Source of the DNA: Azadirachta indica
Lineage: Eukaryota > Streptophyta > Magnoliopsida > Sapindales > Meliaceae
NCBI GenBank assembly: GCA_022749755.1
Contig: CM040443.1
Span: 15,143,744 to 15,207,743, forward strand
DNA: 64,000 nt
Direction of reading: 5' to 3'
The position numbers were made by a program, and so were the translations under genes. Shown piece after piece: positions 1 through 11,312 of this stretch (its first letter is position 1; every line of letters starts with the position of its first letter). The notes beneath the pieces are model-generated. The model was not told the origin of the DNA. It was given only the letters and a program-made list of their open reading frames with translations, and ran no database searches.

Positions 1-375
1 ATCTTAGAGGTGAAAACCTTAGAGTGAAAATCTCCTTTTGTAAAACTTTATCTTGGCCATTAATAAAATCTTTCAAATATTTTAAATATTGTTTCAAGTG
101 CATACAATTTCAATTTCTATCTATAATAAATCTCCAAAATTTTTAATTTAAAATTTCAATTTCAATTTTAATTTTCCAGGATTTTTGTTCATTAGTAAAC
201 AAGGAAAAGAAAACAAGGGTTTTAGCCAATTTTGACTTAGAACAACAAGTCATTATTAGAATAGCTTGGTATGATGAGATGAATACGCCAATCTTAGAGG
301 CAAAAAACCTTAGGGTGAAAATCTCCTTTTGTAAAACTTTATCTTGGCCATCAATAAAATCTTTTCAAATATCTT
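1..375 (+). repeat. direct repeat, two copies 290 bp apart, in pararetrovirus debris
   Basis: Positions 1-85 and 291-375 are near-identical (both read ATCTTAGAGG, then AAAACCTTAG in slightly different forms, then GAAAATCTCCTTTTGTAAAA). The block between them contains another copy of the TAAATCTCCAAAATTTT motif that also makes up the hairpin at 520-730. The arrangement fits a concatenated, rearranged integrant rather than a single linear insertion. No intact gene is present. Confidence 0.75.
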
Positions 376-545
376 CTCTGAAAATATTGTTTCAATTGCA
401 GGAAATTTCAATTTCTATGTATAATAATTTAGAACCTATGACAGTAATCAAATTACCTAGTTTGGTTTACCTTTGGTATTTAGCTGAGGAATTAGAAACA
501 TTCAAGCTAGAAGCCGAAGGAAAAATTCCTTGGTTAAAAAAATAA
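165..545 (+). pseudogene. endogenous pararetrovirus polyprotein fragment (coat-side region), plus strand
   Basis: The frame through 180-290 encodes a stretch (SLVNKEKKT, LANFDLEQQ) that closely matches the minus-strand stretch at about 1660-1790 (SLVNKEKKI, LANFDLKQQ) of the neighbouring viral copy. It is therefore an inverted partial copy of the same polyprotein. The frame continues to a stop at 543-545 just inside the left arm of the 520-730 hairpin. It is a short broken remnant with no start codon or upstream virus sequence that could make it functional. The assignment to Caulimoviridae comes from the linked RNase H and tRNA-Met primer site nearby, not from this fragment alone. Confidence 0.6.
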
Positions 546-730
546 ATCTCCAAAAATTTTTCAATTTAATAAATCTCCAAAATTTTCAATTTAAAATTTC
601 AATTTCAAAACAAAGCCTAGGAAAATTAAAATTGAAATTGAAATTTTAAATTGAAAATTTTGGAGATTTATTAAATTACATTAAATTGAAAAATTTTTGG
701 AGATTTATTTTGTTAAACAAGGAATTTTTG
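517..730. repeat. large inverted repeat (hairpin) at a viral copy junction
   Basis: Left arm about 520-608 and right arm about 628-730 are reverse complements with only a few mismatches and a roughly 9-base insertion (around 676-685) in the right arm. Shared words on each arm include ATAAATCTCC and AAAATTTTTCAATTTAA. The loop is about 20 bp around CAAAGCCTAGG. Sequence on the left reads as viral polyprotein on the plus strand and on the right as the same polyprotein on the minus strand, so the hairpin marks a head-to-head junction. A third copy of the arm core lies at 125-180. Confidence 0.85.
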
Positions 731-744
731 GAGATTAAGTATAC

Positions 745-2860
745 TCTGTTGAGTAGATATGCTAAGACTGTTGTTCCATTAATATCTAAGAGATCCCATA
801 AATCTTGCTACTATAAGTCTAGTGGCTTAATGATTTGTATTTTTGATGGCTTTATAAGCTATAGCAGCAATTCCTATTTCTTGGAGTACATTTATAATTT
901 CATATTTGAATCTACCATCTATATTCCATTCGTAGATAGCTTCTCCTGTATGTTGGGTACTAATATACTTACAACGCTCTTAATATTGAATATCCAATGG
1001 AGTATGTCTAAGATAATAATTCTTAGTCAAGGTAATTTTTCCAACTATTGGGTTGTCTAATTTTTTTTATGTAACTTATTAATTTCTAAGGGCTCACTAT
1101 TTTCATTTTGATTATGGGTTTGACTTTGTATAGTTTCATCTATAGTATTAACATTAGAAGGATTTGGTAAAGAAGATAATTTTTATTAATTTGATCTAAA
1201 AGTTTAATTTTGGGAAAATAATTATTTTCTTTATCTTTTTATGGTAAAGGTTAGGGTTTGAATAAAGGTAAGGTCACATTAGAAGGAAAGAGTTACTTGA
1301 TCTAACTTATCTTTGATTTAACTAATTTGTTTGGATATAGTGTGCAATATTTGACTTTGATAATTATTTTGTTCATAAAGCTTCTTAATGTCTCCTAGAT
1401 TGAAAGGCTCAGTATTTAGTCTATTATTAGCTAGTTCGAATGGCGATGTTCGAATATGATTTCCTAAAATATTAAGATTGATAGATTTTAGTGGTGGATA
1501 TACCGACTAAATAATGCTATGACTTTTAGTTTCCCATTTTCTAACATGACTAGCATGGACGTCTAGGCAGGATTTTCTTAAAGGATATTTTATGTGATTA
1601 TTAAATGAATACATCTTAAACCATGTGAAAAATGGAATATTTATTTTTAACCTATTCATCTTATCATAACAAGTTGTCCTAATAATGGTTTGTTGTTTTA
1701 GGTCAAAATTGGCTAAAAATAATATTTTCTTTTCCTTGTTTACTAATGAATCAAAATCCTGTCTAAGGAAATTTTTATCTATTTCCCAATTTTCATTAAC
1801 TATTCTATTAATAGTTTGAAAATCAGAAAATCAGAAAAAGTTGGAGATTCTGGCCTATTTACTAGTTCATCTACTAGAGTACTGTATTGGGCAGAACTTT
1901 GAGTATTTAAATCCTCTATCTTAATAGTTTGAACTCTAAAAGTGCTAGGAATAGAAAAGGATGTACTAACAGCTTGAAAACATGAATAGCTAGTTGATGA
2001 TGGTCTAAGTTGTTGAAAAGAATTGAACCTAAGAAGAACTTTCCCATCATTAGTTTCTACTACTTGAGGAATTTTTTTTTGTGCTAAATTTCTAGGGATT
2101 TGGGGTTAATCTATTTTCCAATTTTTTGAAATACTAATTTCATCTCATTTGAGTAGTTTTGAAGTAAAATAATCTACTAAGGTGTCTTGATCTTCTGTTT
2201 CAATATTAAGTATGGATGTTTCTCCTTGATTGTTTTGTGATAAATATTTAGGGTTGAACTAGAAAGTAATCTGTTTAAAATAAATTCGATAGAGTAACAT
2301 GTATCCTTACTTATGTGGTTGAAATTTAATTTCTAAAATATGAATGTTAAGTACAAGAGTATCTAATATAGTTGGATCATATAGATTAACTTGAAAATTT
2401 GGTGCACAATTGAATAAATAGTTCCGTTACAAAGATTTAATTTAACTACGCTTAAAAGAGAATCTTGGAATTTAAGTAATGTTTTATCTCTAAGAAGAAA
2501 TAAGATTGGAGAATCTAAACCTTTTTTGGCCACAGGTTTAATTGTTAGTTGAATAAGTCTAAAATGAATATAATTAAAACTTTATTCCTTATATTTATTA
2601 AGTGTAGTAGAGTTAAGTTACCTAATTTCTTCAAATTCATTTTGTAAATATAAAATTTCTTTATGTTCTTTGATAGAACAAGCAGTTCTAAAATCAAAAG
2701 TTTCTATATGGTAAATAATATTAGGTGGAATAGTGGGTAATCGATCATTGGATAAGTACTGATTAGCATCACTAATTTTACTCATAATTTCTCTAAAATT
2801 AATAGTCCTGATAGATTCTTTAGATTTAAAGCCAAATATTTTTTTAATTGAAGAAGCCAT
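745..2860 (-). pseudogene. endogenous pararetrovirus polyprotein, N-terminal half (movement protein and coat-like region), decayed
   Basis: A reading frame starting at the ATG at 2858-2860 (MASSIKKIFG; an upstream in-frame ATG lies at 2894-2896) runs open to 2618, then continues through stops and frame breaks down to about 745. The first part resembles the movement-protein end of petuvirus-like plant pararetroviruses. The 1640-1800 part and the 745-1060 part (EWNIDGRFKYE, AAIAYKAIKNTN) resemble the gag/coat region found downstream in such polyproteins. In this family the product would move virus between cells and package it; here several in-frame stops and a missing remainder make it non-functional. 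The primer-binding site lies 260 bp upstream, the expected order. Family placement is from remembered motifs and is less certain than the order and strand. Confidence 0.65.
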
Positions 2861-3120
2861 AATTAAACTATTGCAAATAAATAATTCAAAACACATAAAT
2901 TTTAAATATAAAGAGAGGCTAGGGGATTACCTTCGGGTCAAACACTGGACTTACAACCTCACCATCACCTAAGATATTACTACTACCACTCGCAATCTAG
3001 CTTGCCAAACCTACAAACAACTTTACATTGCTCCCTCTCTATATTTAGGATATTATGTATTCTAAATTATTTATCTAACAATTGTTTTTATTAAAAGCTC
3101 TACAACTTTGAAATCTATTG

Positions 3121-3132
3121 GCTCTGATACCA
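3121..3132 (-). other. tRNA-Met primer-binding site of the minus-strand viral copy
   Basis: The minus strand reads TGGTATCAGAGC, the 12-base complement of the initiator tRNA-Met 3' end used to prime reverse transcription in Caulimoviridae (and in many copia elements). It lies upstream of the movement-protein start at 2860 and downstream of the viral non-coding region, which is the genome origin in circular pararetroviruses. No LTR pair flanks it. Confidence 0.75.
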
Positions 3133-4870
3133 AAACAAAATTGAATGGAAATAAATGTTAATGTAAGGATACATAAATTTGTATGCTTGAAAATAAAATT
3201 GTGTGCAATAAAATATTGAAAATCAGATTGTCATACAATAAAATAATAAAGATTAAAGCGTAAAAATTAAACAATATGTAAATATATTGAAAATTGAAAA
3301 TTGAATTATTAAAAGATTAAACTTACAAATTTTGATATTCAAAAGTTGAAGATTTGAGTACAACTTAGACAATTTTGATGATTGAAAAATATACAAGGAA
3401 TTTTTATTCATGTTTTAAAAATTTGTGTAAAAGCTTGTAATTCCTAATTTGTTAGATTCCCTACGCTTTTGTCAAATGAAATATTTCTAACAAATTCATC
3501 TTCTGAATATCCAGTCTCTTCCACAAGATTCTTTTGCTTTTGTCTTCTCTTTTGAAAATTATCGAGATGAATTATTTTTAACAAATTCCTCTACTAGGTT
3601 TTTAGTTTTCATTTGACTACTTCATGTGTTTTTGTCTTCTTTTGCTACAAATTTTTAGTTTTCACGTGCCATTGAAATAACTGTATTTTTCGAATAATTG
3701 CACCTTTTTCTTTATTTTTTCTTTTTTTATCTTGCCTATTTTTTTAATTTCTCAAAAAATTCTAAAACAATCATCTTCATTTGACGGGCTAAGTCTGTTG
3801 TTGACTTTTCTTACTTGCTTGAGCTTCCTAACAAGTCTTCTTCATCATCTGAGAGTTGGGAAAGTATTTCTTTCAGATGTTTTTGGTATTCTTCTTTTGT
3901 TTTTAAGGCCACAAATTTTGAAATTCGGATGCTCTTTTTTGGAGAAATTATGACATTTGAAGACTAATTGCCTTCTTTGATGATTGGACTGCTTCAAGAA
4001 TTTCAAAACTAGTTCTATTGTTGTCCTTTGGCATTGAAAATTGCCTACCATTTAAACTTGTACTGTCATCCAAGGCAAAGAATTTCCCTTGCGAAGATTT
4101 TATAATCCCAAGAACATATCTAAGCTAAGAACAATTTTGAAAATAAATGGACAAGGATTGGCAATTTGAAGTCTTCTTTGGTTAGTAGATAATTTTGTTT
4201 GAAGGTGTCAAAATCTTTAGAGACATTGTGGGAGGATTTGAGTATTTGGACCAAAATGGTTCCACCAATCGCTAAACCAATATGAAAAACTGTCTTTAAC
4301 TCTTTTTTTTTCTTGAATAGACTAGGAATATCTGTATTGTGTATTTTGTAAAAATAAATGCACAAAGCTAGGCGTGATGATAATCCCAACAATTATAATT
4401 AGAAGGATCAAAGTTTGGGAGAATATTTTTGTATTTCTTGAAATTTTCCCTCTCCTCAGGAGTGAGTATCTTGAGGATTTGAACCATAGAATGAATAATA
4501 AACTTAAAGTCATCTGTTTTTTTGATGGTATTTAAATTCTCAGGAATCAAAATTAACTAACATAAATTCATAAAATTTTTAAGTTTTGCTAAGATTTTTT
4601 GGGATAAAATGAATATTTTTTGGAAATAAAATTCTTGCTATAAATCTTAGATTTTCTTGGGAAATTCATCTTCTCTTATGAACTTTTTTTCAATATATTT
4701 TTGTGTTGGTTCGACACTTCTAATGAGCAAAGGATGTGAAAAACTCACTGTTTCTCTGGTTTTACTTGAAGAAAGTGCAGTCTCAGTTGCAGATTCTGAA
4801 ATACTTTATGAAACTATTTTCAATCCAAAATTTTGAGAAATATTTTGTGAAATAACGAACTATTTGAATT
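3133..4870 (-). other. viral 3' region and non-coding region, left arm of a 1.7-kb inverted repeat
   Basis: Read on the minus strand, about 4870 to 4060 carries broken coding sequence of the polyprotein's C-terminal extension (for example IGGTILVQILKSS at about 4210-4270, with stops and shifts). About 4050 to 3133 is non-coding and leads to the primer site. The whole block is the reverse complement of 6330-7985 on the plus strand. Matching landmarks are the GGAAATAAAATTCTTG-like stretch near 4625 versus the same on the other strand near 6580, and the block at 3160-3230 versus 7900-7980. Divergence between arms is substantial, so this is an old duplication or two separate integrations. Confidence 0.7.
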
Positions 4871-5694
4871 TTTTTAGATAAAAATATTTTTATTTAAAAG
4901 TGTATGTTGATCATTTTTAAAAATTTTTTATAAGGATATTTTAGTTTAAATTGATTATTTTTAAAATATATTTTAAATATTAATCATTTAAAAAAATTAA
5001 ATTAAAAATTTAGTTACTGTTAAAAATCTTCCCTTCTACTGCCGGTAATTCTACGATAGAGCCATACATCGTGGCTCATAATTTACCTCTTTCCTATGCT
5101 GTTGCTATAAAATTGTAGAAGGAAGAGTGCCCAGCTAAACCAAAGGAGCAAATTTGTTGTGGATTACAATTGTGACTGAATGGTTTTTGTCAAAAACCGA
5201 TTTAGTTGCTGACAAAGAAGCTGTCTCCAAAATGCTAAGACTTTTTGTTTGGATGGCAATTAATTGATTAAAAAATAAATAAATTCAAATTACAGCTTGG
5301 CTTGGCTTACCCAATTTATGTACGTACATATTAATACATTTGATTTGGGATTTATCAATTTGATTATATATATAAATTTGGAGGTTTACTAGTCCAATTA
5401 TTTTTTGATTAACTAGAAATAGGTGTCTCAGGTTTGACAATGGGACCCACTTTATTTCAAAACCTGACAACACGGATAGGTTTTGCCACCACAAGCAATC
5501 AGACATCATTGCCATTAAAATCTAATGCTTTCAGCTAATAGACATAACATTAAAGGGGTATCCGGATATTTGCGAAACAATAATGAGATAATAGGCTATT
5601 TTGATAAACATTAGGGGGAAATCGGATATTCTCTTAAAAAAACAAATACAAAAAAATTGTCTAATAAATTGAACTCTAATAAAAGCTCTTTTAT
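4871..5694. other. no recognisable gene; spacer between inverted viral copies
   Basis: AT-rich DNA from 4871 to about 5030 is followed by a less AT-rich piece (5035-5260) and a stretch with only short spurious frames (the longest, 5285-5515 minus, 76 codons, has no recognised motif). This spacer is not shared with either viral arm. It may be host flank or an unrecognised element. Confidence 0.4.
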
Positions 5695-7140
5695 ATTTGC
5701 ATATCGTAGATCCAAATGCTTTTAAAATTGTTGAAACATATGCTTCTGAAATTGGTTATGGAGGAATCCTGAAATAGAAAAAAGACAACAAAGAGCAAAA
5801 ATTCAATATACATGAAAGCATTGGAATGAAAATCAACAAAACTATTCAACTGTCAAAAAAGAAATTCTATCCATTGTTTTATGCACTACAAAATTCCAAA
5901 ATGATTTATTGAATTAAAAGTTTCCTTTATGCGTTGATTGTAAAACTACAAAAGATATTATGCAAAAAGACGTCAAAAATATTGCATCAAAATAAATTTC
6001 TGTAAGATGATAAGCAATTTTATGCCTTTTTCATTTTGATATTGAGTACATGAAAGGAAAGTCCAACTCCCTTCTAAATTATCTTGCTAGAAAATTCCTC
6101 AAGGAAGATAATGCCTCCCAAAACCCTAGAGAGCAAATCACTCAAAAACAAACCAAGGCATCTTATGCCCAAACACCAACCCAAAAATCCTAGTATGATA
6201 CTGTTTGTGAAGACAAAAAAGCTTTTAAGTGCTTAATCCTCCAAAGGAAAAGTTGAATTCAGCTGTGTCTCGAAAGGTTTTAGAAAAGAATAACCTTTTC
6301 AACTATCAATCTCCTGAAAAATCACCAGAAGTAGCACTTAATATTTTACAAAATATTTTTCAAAATTCTGGAGCAGAAACAGTTTCAAAAACAATTTAAA
6401 AATCTACAACTGAGCTGCATCTTTTTAAAAATAAAAACAAAAAAAATTGTGAGTTTTCGAAATCCTTTGCCAGAAGTGTTGAACCAATACAAAATTATTT
6501 TGAAAAATATTTGAAAATAAGAATTTTTATCATAGAAGATAATTTTTTTCAAGAAAATCCAAGATTTATAGAAAGAACTTTATTTCCAAAAAATTTTCAT
6601 TTTATCCCAAAAAATTTTAGAAAAACTCAAAAATTTTATGAATTTGTTTTTTTTTCAATTCTAATTATTATGAATGTAAACACTATCAATCAAAAAATGG
6701 CCTAGGGTTAATTACTCATTCCACGGTCTAAATTCTTAATGTACTTATTCGTTCTAAGTGGGGAAATCCAAAAAAATACAAAAATTTCTCCCAAAAACTT
6801 TGATGCTCCTAATTATAATTAATGGAATTACCATCAACCCTAGCTTCATGGTTTTCTTTTTCAAATACTTAATATAGACACCCTTGGTTGTTTTATTTCG
6901 TAAAAAGAGTGAAATACAATTTTTCATATTCATCAATTGGTGGAACCATTTTGATCCAAATACTCAAATCCTCCCTCAAAATGTCTGTCAGAGTTTTGAA
7001 ACCTTCAAATAAAATTATCTCCGAACCAAAAGAAATGTCAAATTCCCAATCGTTCTCCATTTCCTTTCAAAATTCTCCTGAGCCTGGACGTGTTCCCAAG
7101 ATTATAAAATCCTTGCAAGGGAAGTTCCAGGCTTAGATGA
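5695..7140 (+). pseudogene. endogenous pararetrovirus RNase H domain plus C-terminal extension, decayed
   Basis: About 5705-6125 encodes an RNase H domain in broken frames: the region around ASEIGYGG near the start, a middle part with several stops, and the closing KGKSNSLLNYLARKFL at about 6050-6105, which matches the RNase H end of caulimovirid and Ty3-like polymerases. The first catalytic Asp position reads Tyr (ETYASEIG), and there are multiple stops. Downstream, 6330-7140 carries a C-terminal extension that matches the minus-strand arm at 4120-4870 (GGTILIQILKSS here, GGTILVQILKSS there). The normal role, removing RNA during reverse transcription, is certainly lost. The reverse-transcriptase part that should precede the domain is absent. 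Confidence 0.65.
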
Positions 7141-8038
7141 AAGTATACTGTCAAATTTGTAGGAACTATCAATACACAACACATAACAACAGAACCTATT
7201 TTGAAATTCTTGGACCAGTCCAATCAATCAAATGAATATGATTACTTAGGAATTCTTCGGAAAATTTCAAAAAAAAAAAAAAAAATAGAGTGAAAAAGGA
7301 AAAGAAAAAGAAACGTTGCAATTATTTGAAAAATACAATTATCTTAATGGCACATGGAGACTGAAAAATTTGCAATAAAAGAAGACAAAAGTACTATGAC
7401 GAGTTAAAAAACAGATAGAATTTGACAGAGGAATCTGTCAGAAATAATTCATCTCAATAATTTCTAAAAAAGAAGACAAAAGCAAAAGAATCCTTCAAAA
7501 TATAATGGGAATTTGCTAGAAATATAATTCATCCAACAAAAGCAAGGGAATCCGGTTATATTCTCAAATTGTTGTATCAATTATTTGCGTCAAGGGTGCC
7601 CAACAAAACGTGGAACCAAGAAAAAACGAATCACCCTAGACAAGCACCCAAAGATTTGGTTCAATTTAGATGTCATTAGGTTCAAGTTCGATTCTATTTT
7701 TTAAAAAACCAAAAATTTAGGGCTGATTCCAATATTGTTGCAAGAAACACGAAACAAACTGTTATTTTTTGTTTGAAGTTTTGGAAATAAAACGATATTG
7801 TTTTGTAATTATCAAACCAGACCGTACCAGATTGTGCCTACAGCTAGCTTGGGTATTAAACTTTAATATGGTTTTCAATATTTTATTCCTCACAATTTTA
7901 TTATTTTATTGCATGATAGTATGGTTTTCAATATTTATTGCACACAATTTTATTTTCAAGTATACAAATTCATTTGTATCCAAGTTTAATTTTTACAATG
8001 ATTTCTCTTTAATTACTCCATCTTGTCTCTTATATATA
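7141..8038 (+). other. viral non-coding region, right arm of the inverted repeat, with an insertion
   Basis: Blocks 7260-7560 and 7890-7985 are reverse complements of 3440-3740 and 3150-3260. About 7595-7860 has no counterpart in the left arm and looks like a small non-autonomous insertion (GGTTCAATTT, GGTTCAAGTTCG words), but clean ends were not found. Similarity to the left arm stops just short of where a primer site would be, and 8039 begins the left LTR of the next element. The LTR element therefore probably inserted into the edge of this viral copy. Confidence 0.6.
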
Positions 8039-8712
8039 TATTGGGAGATTTTTACTCAATCTGATCTGATCTAAGAGCAAGGTCATTTGACTTGGAATTC
8101 AAATCAGTTCATCCAAAATAAGTTCACCTCATTCAACTTCAGCACCAACTTAACCAAAATGAGCTTACCTCATACAAGTTTTGTTTAGATCATCCTAAAC
8201 AACCTTATACAAGCTTTGCTCAGATCATTCTAAACAAGCTCATATAAGTTCTGTTCTGCTCATCCAATTTTTGTTCAGATCATCTAAAATATGCTTATCC
8301 GACTTTAGTTCAGCTCATTCGACATGACAGAAAATACAAAACAAATAAAAAGACAATTAATGAGAAAATTTCACAAATAATTGCCCATTATCATTGCATA
8401 AAAGCTTATAAAAATTATTTCCGTTATAAATAAGAAATTTAATTGTTACCTTAAGATATCAAATACAAAAGAGAGGTTAATAGATGAAAAAGGTAGAAAA
8501 TTCTTAAACACCAAAATACAACTCTAATATTTTTATTTGTGCTTCCCATATTTTTCTACAAAAAAAATAAAAAAGTTTTCTGATTTAAACATCGAAGGGT
8601 CTTTATCGGTAAATCTGACTTTTCCTTAATTGTTATTTGTTTTGCTAGTTATCTACAATGTAGAGAAGGAATTTTTGTTGGATGCTAAGGCTTACAAAAA
8701 TCGGTATCAACA
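8039..8712 (+). repeat. left LTR of the outer element
   Basis: Matches 27408-28120 over most of its length (shared words include GGAATTCAAATCAG-like, CTCATCC, AATTAATGAGAAAATTTCAC, TTGATATTTCTTT-type blocks). It starts near TATTGGGAGATTTTT where the right copy reads TGTTAAGAGGATTTTT, and ends CGGTATCAACA. Internally it has degenerate copies of a CTCATACAAGTTCTGTTCAG-like unit. Divergence between the two LTRs is roughly a fifth by eye, indicating an old insertion. Confidence 0.8.
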
Positions 8713-8733
8713 GTTCGCATTGTCTGTAAAAAG
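8713..8733 (+). other. degraded primer-binding site of the outer element
   Basis: Immediately after the LTR end the sequence reads GTTCGCATTGTCTGTAAAAA. It aligns with the TTGGCGCCGTCTGTGGGAA-type primer site common in plant Ty3/gypsy elements, with several substitutions. The position supports plus-strand orientation. Confidence 0.5.
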
Positions 8734-9056
8734 TGATACAAAAAGTTATGAGAATTAGCAATGAAGAACAACATGGTAAAGGAAATTAGAGGTGAATGAA
8801 AAGAAAAAAACAGTTTTAGAACTTAGAAACCTTGAGAGAGAAAAAGGCATGGTGGGATACTTATTTGATGAAAAAAAAAAAGAGAAGAATTAAGTGTGAA
8901 GAAATAAAAATTCAGTGTGGATGAGACACCACATAGGAAGAGATTAGGCAGGAGTAAACAAATTGTTAAAAAAAAAAAAGAAAGAAAAAAAAGGGGCTTG
9001 GAAGTAATGAAAAAAAAGAAGCATGATAGATGAATTGGTAATGATAGAATTTTTGT
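8734..9056. other. no gene; internal leader of the outer element
   Basis: Purine-rich plus strand with several short A runs. No open frame of note and no gag motif was found. Confidence 0.5.
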
Positions 9057-9680
9057 AGAGGTGGCAAATCGTCTTATTGGGTCGTGTTCGTGTCATGTCT
9101 AAATAGTAATCGAGTCAATAGCCCTTAACCTAAACATGACCCTTTTATTAATCGTGTCAAAACTCCTCAACACGAACACAATTCGTTTAATAAACGAGTG
9201 ACACGATGCGATCTATTAACTTGTTTAAATATTCGAGTTGTCGAATCGGATAATACAACACAACCCATTAACTTAATTAAATATTCGAATTGTCGAGTCA
9301 AGTACCACAACATGACCCATTTACCTACTTGTTAATTGAGTAATTGGATTGTTTATTCAACATGAACCATTTACTTGTTTATATGATATTCAACCTATTT
9401 ACTCGTTCACCTATTTACTCGAACGAGTCATAAAAAATTATTCTTTCAATTGTAATTTTATCAATTAAAATAATTAAAAATAACATACTACCCATCTAAA
9501 AATTAAAATTATACCAAAACACAATATTTCATAAAATTCACTAACAACTACAAAAAACATCAACATACAATAATCGTCCTGAAAACCTCAAAATACAATT
9601 ACACAAGTTAAATCAATGTCAAACCAAATTATCAAAAATAATCGTCCTTTCAAATTAGTTGAATAACACAGAGTGCTCTA
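9057..9680. mobile_element. hAT-like non-autonomous element or remnant
   Basis: Begins with TAGAGGTGGCAAA, a terminal sequence seen in many plant hAT-type non-autonomous elements. It continues with repeated words of the GTGTCGTG/GTGACACGA type (CGAGTGACACGATG at about 9195, AACACGAACACAATTCG at about 9165) and then an AT-rich tail. The matching right terminal inverted repeat was not found, so the right border is approximate. A related piece occurs at 24290-24510. Confidence 0.45.
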
Positions 9681-9689
9681 GTAGCAGTA

Positions 9690-10399
9690 GCCAAAACGCG
9701 TGAAAAATGCTTTGAAAATAATAAATTTGACAAAAACATAATTTTAAATTAGTGAAAAATTTTATAAAACTGTTTTTGTAAAGCTGTCATAAAATGAAAA
9801 CGAAAAAATTGCATTCTACACTATCATTTGAAGTTGAATAAAACTGCATTTTATAAAATCGTTTTTGAAACACCAAAAGCAAAGTAAAAGTAACGTGATT
9901 AAGAGAAAGCCAGCAACAAATGATTTACCGTGCAAGGCCAACAAGCTCCAGAAAGATAGATCGGGAGCTTCTGAGTTTGATGGTGTTGGCGTTGAGAATC
10001 CTCGCCGAAGGTCTTCAATTTGATTTTTTTTTTGTTTTAGAATGTTTGTCTTCTGAAGCCAAAGCCAAAATCGTAAGTCAGAACTCAAGAAAATTTTTAA
10101 TCGGCTGACTGTTGACTCGTTAATTGCTTTGATTCTTTTGAACTTTTGACTACTTTTTCTTTAATAAAAAAGAACAAATGGTGGAATTTGGTTGGATAAT
10201 GGAAGGTGGGCTTGGAATTTGTATAACATAAACTATTTTTTCAATAAAAATATTTAATTTTTTTTTATTTATTATAAAAGCCCGTGAATAATTATCATAA
10301 AGTGCACCCCACTTTGAAAATCGAAATCTTTATACTATATTACTAATTAGTAATTACAAATAGTTTAATATATTTAATAGCTGTGTATTATTTTTCTTG
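9690..10399. other. no confident gene; AT-rich with a short GC-richer block
   Basis: About 9905-10110 is less AT-rich and has overlapping frames on both strands (62 and 90 codons). No family was recognised. It could be a captured host-gene fragment; the sequence gives no further support. The rest is low-complexity AT-rich DNA, with MITE-like words (GTAGCCAAAA, CACCAAAAGC) at 9690-9880. Confidence 0.35.
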
Positions 10400-10850
10400 T
10401 GTTTAATAAATGAATTTTTTTGTTAATATATTTTTTATTTTAATTGAGTAAATTATTTGCTTCAATTGAGTATTGACAAAAGCTTAGAATACATAAAATC
10501 AAATTTTTATTTAAAAAAAATTATTTATTTATTTTATTATATATTTATAAATTTAATCAATAAAATTTATTTTTACATTTTTGAAAAAATTAGCCTCCAC
10601 TTATATTGAAAATTGCAATATGATCTTTACACAACTATATTCTAGTTTGATTGTTACATATAGAAGTTTTACTTAAATTAGTAAGTCAAAAACATCAAAA
10701 AAATTATAAAATCATATTTTAATTTCAAAAAAGGAATTAATTATTTGTTTTATTAAATTTTTATATCACTTAGTCAATAAAATTTATCTTTACCTTTTTA
10801 AATAAAAAAAAAGTTAGCCCCTATTTATATTGAAATTTCATCACTATTTT
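10400..10850. repeat. imperfect tandem duplication, about 220-bp unit
   Basis: The stretch ending TTAGCCTCCACTTATATTGAAA (about 10590-10612) recurs as TTAGCCCCTATTTATATTGAAA (about 10815-10836). Both are preceded by similar CAATAAAATTTAT(T/C)TTTAC blocks at about 10558 and 10778. The second unit ends at the border of the inner LTR. Part of it recurs at 23515-23680 and 24040-24140. Confidence 0.55.
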
Positions 10851-10860
10851 TTATTTGGTT

Positions 10861-11291
10861 TGTTAATATCGAAATTTTCAGTTTTAATATCTCACAGTGA
10901 AATTTGAGCTTTCTGTTTGCCTATTTGCTAAAAGCACAATTGATTGCTGGATTATGATATAACATGAATGAATCTACATGAATAGGGCATAATATATATG
11001 TATACTACCAATTTCCTTGTCCTCATAGTACTCGAAGTGTATTCTATCAAAAGTTTCAATAAGTTTCAAATTAGAATTAAAGATTCAAGTTGTTTCCCAT
11101 GCTCATAAGAATACTGATGAATAATAGTTTCCTTGAACTTATGACGTTAGTTGAATCCTTCCAACTAGACATGATCTAATCAAGACTTATCTTTGGCCGA
11201 ACTAAATAGACCCTTATCCTAACTGAACAAATATTGGGCCTACTGGCATGTGACCTATTAACCCTTTGGGCCTCAGGCCATTCTTCCAAAC
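10861..11291 (-). repeat. 3' LTR of the inner element
   Basis: 431 bp, similar over its length to 23068-23488. On the minus strand it starts CGTTTGG (the other copy has TGTTTGG) and ends GATATTAACA (the other copy has GGTATCAACA). The two LTRs differ by many substitutions and small indels, so the insertion is not recent. Confidence 0.85.
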
Positions 11292-11312
11292 GTCAAACCC
11301 CTTAAATTTTTA
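11292..11312 (-). other. polypurine tract of the inner element
   Basis: The minus strand reads AAATTTAAGGGGTTTGA directly upstream of the 3' LTR start, the expected place for plus-strand priming. Confidence 0.6.

Noticed and set aside
5285..5515. 76-codon minus-strand frame as a host gene
   Set aside because: No motif, no splice-linked neighbours, AT-rich codon content, and flanked by viral debris.
3133..8038. Inverted pair 3150-4870 and 6330-7985 as terminal inverted repeats of a DNA transposon
   Set aside because: The arms contain polyprotein C-terminal coding sequence and a viral non-coding region next to a tRNA-Met primer site, so they are two viral copies in opposite orientation.
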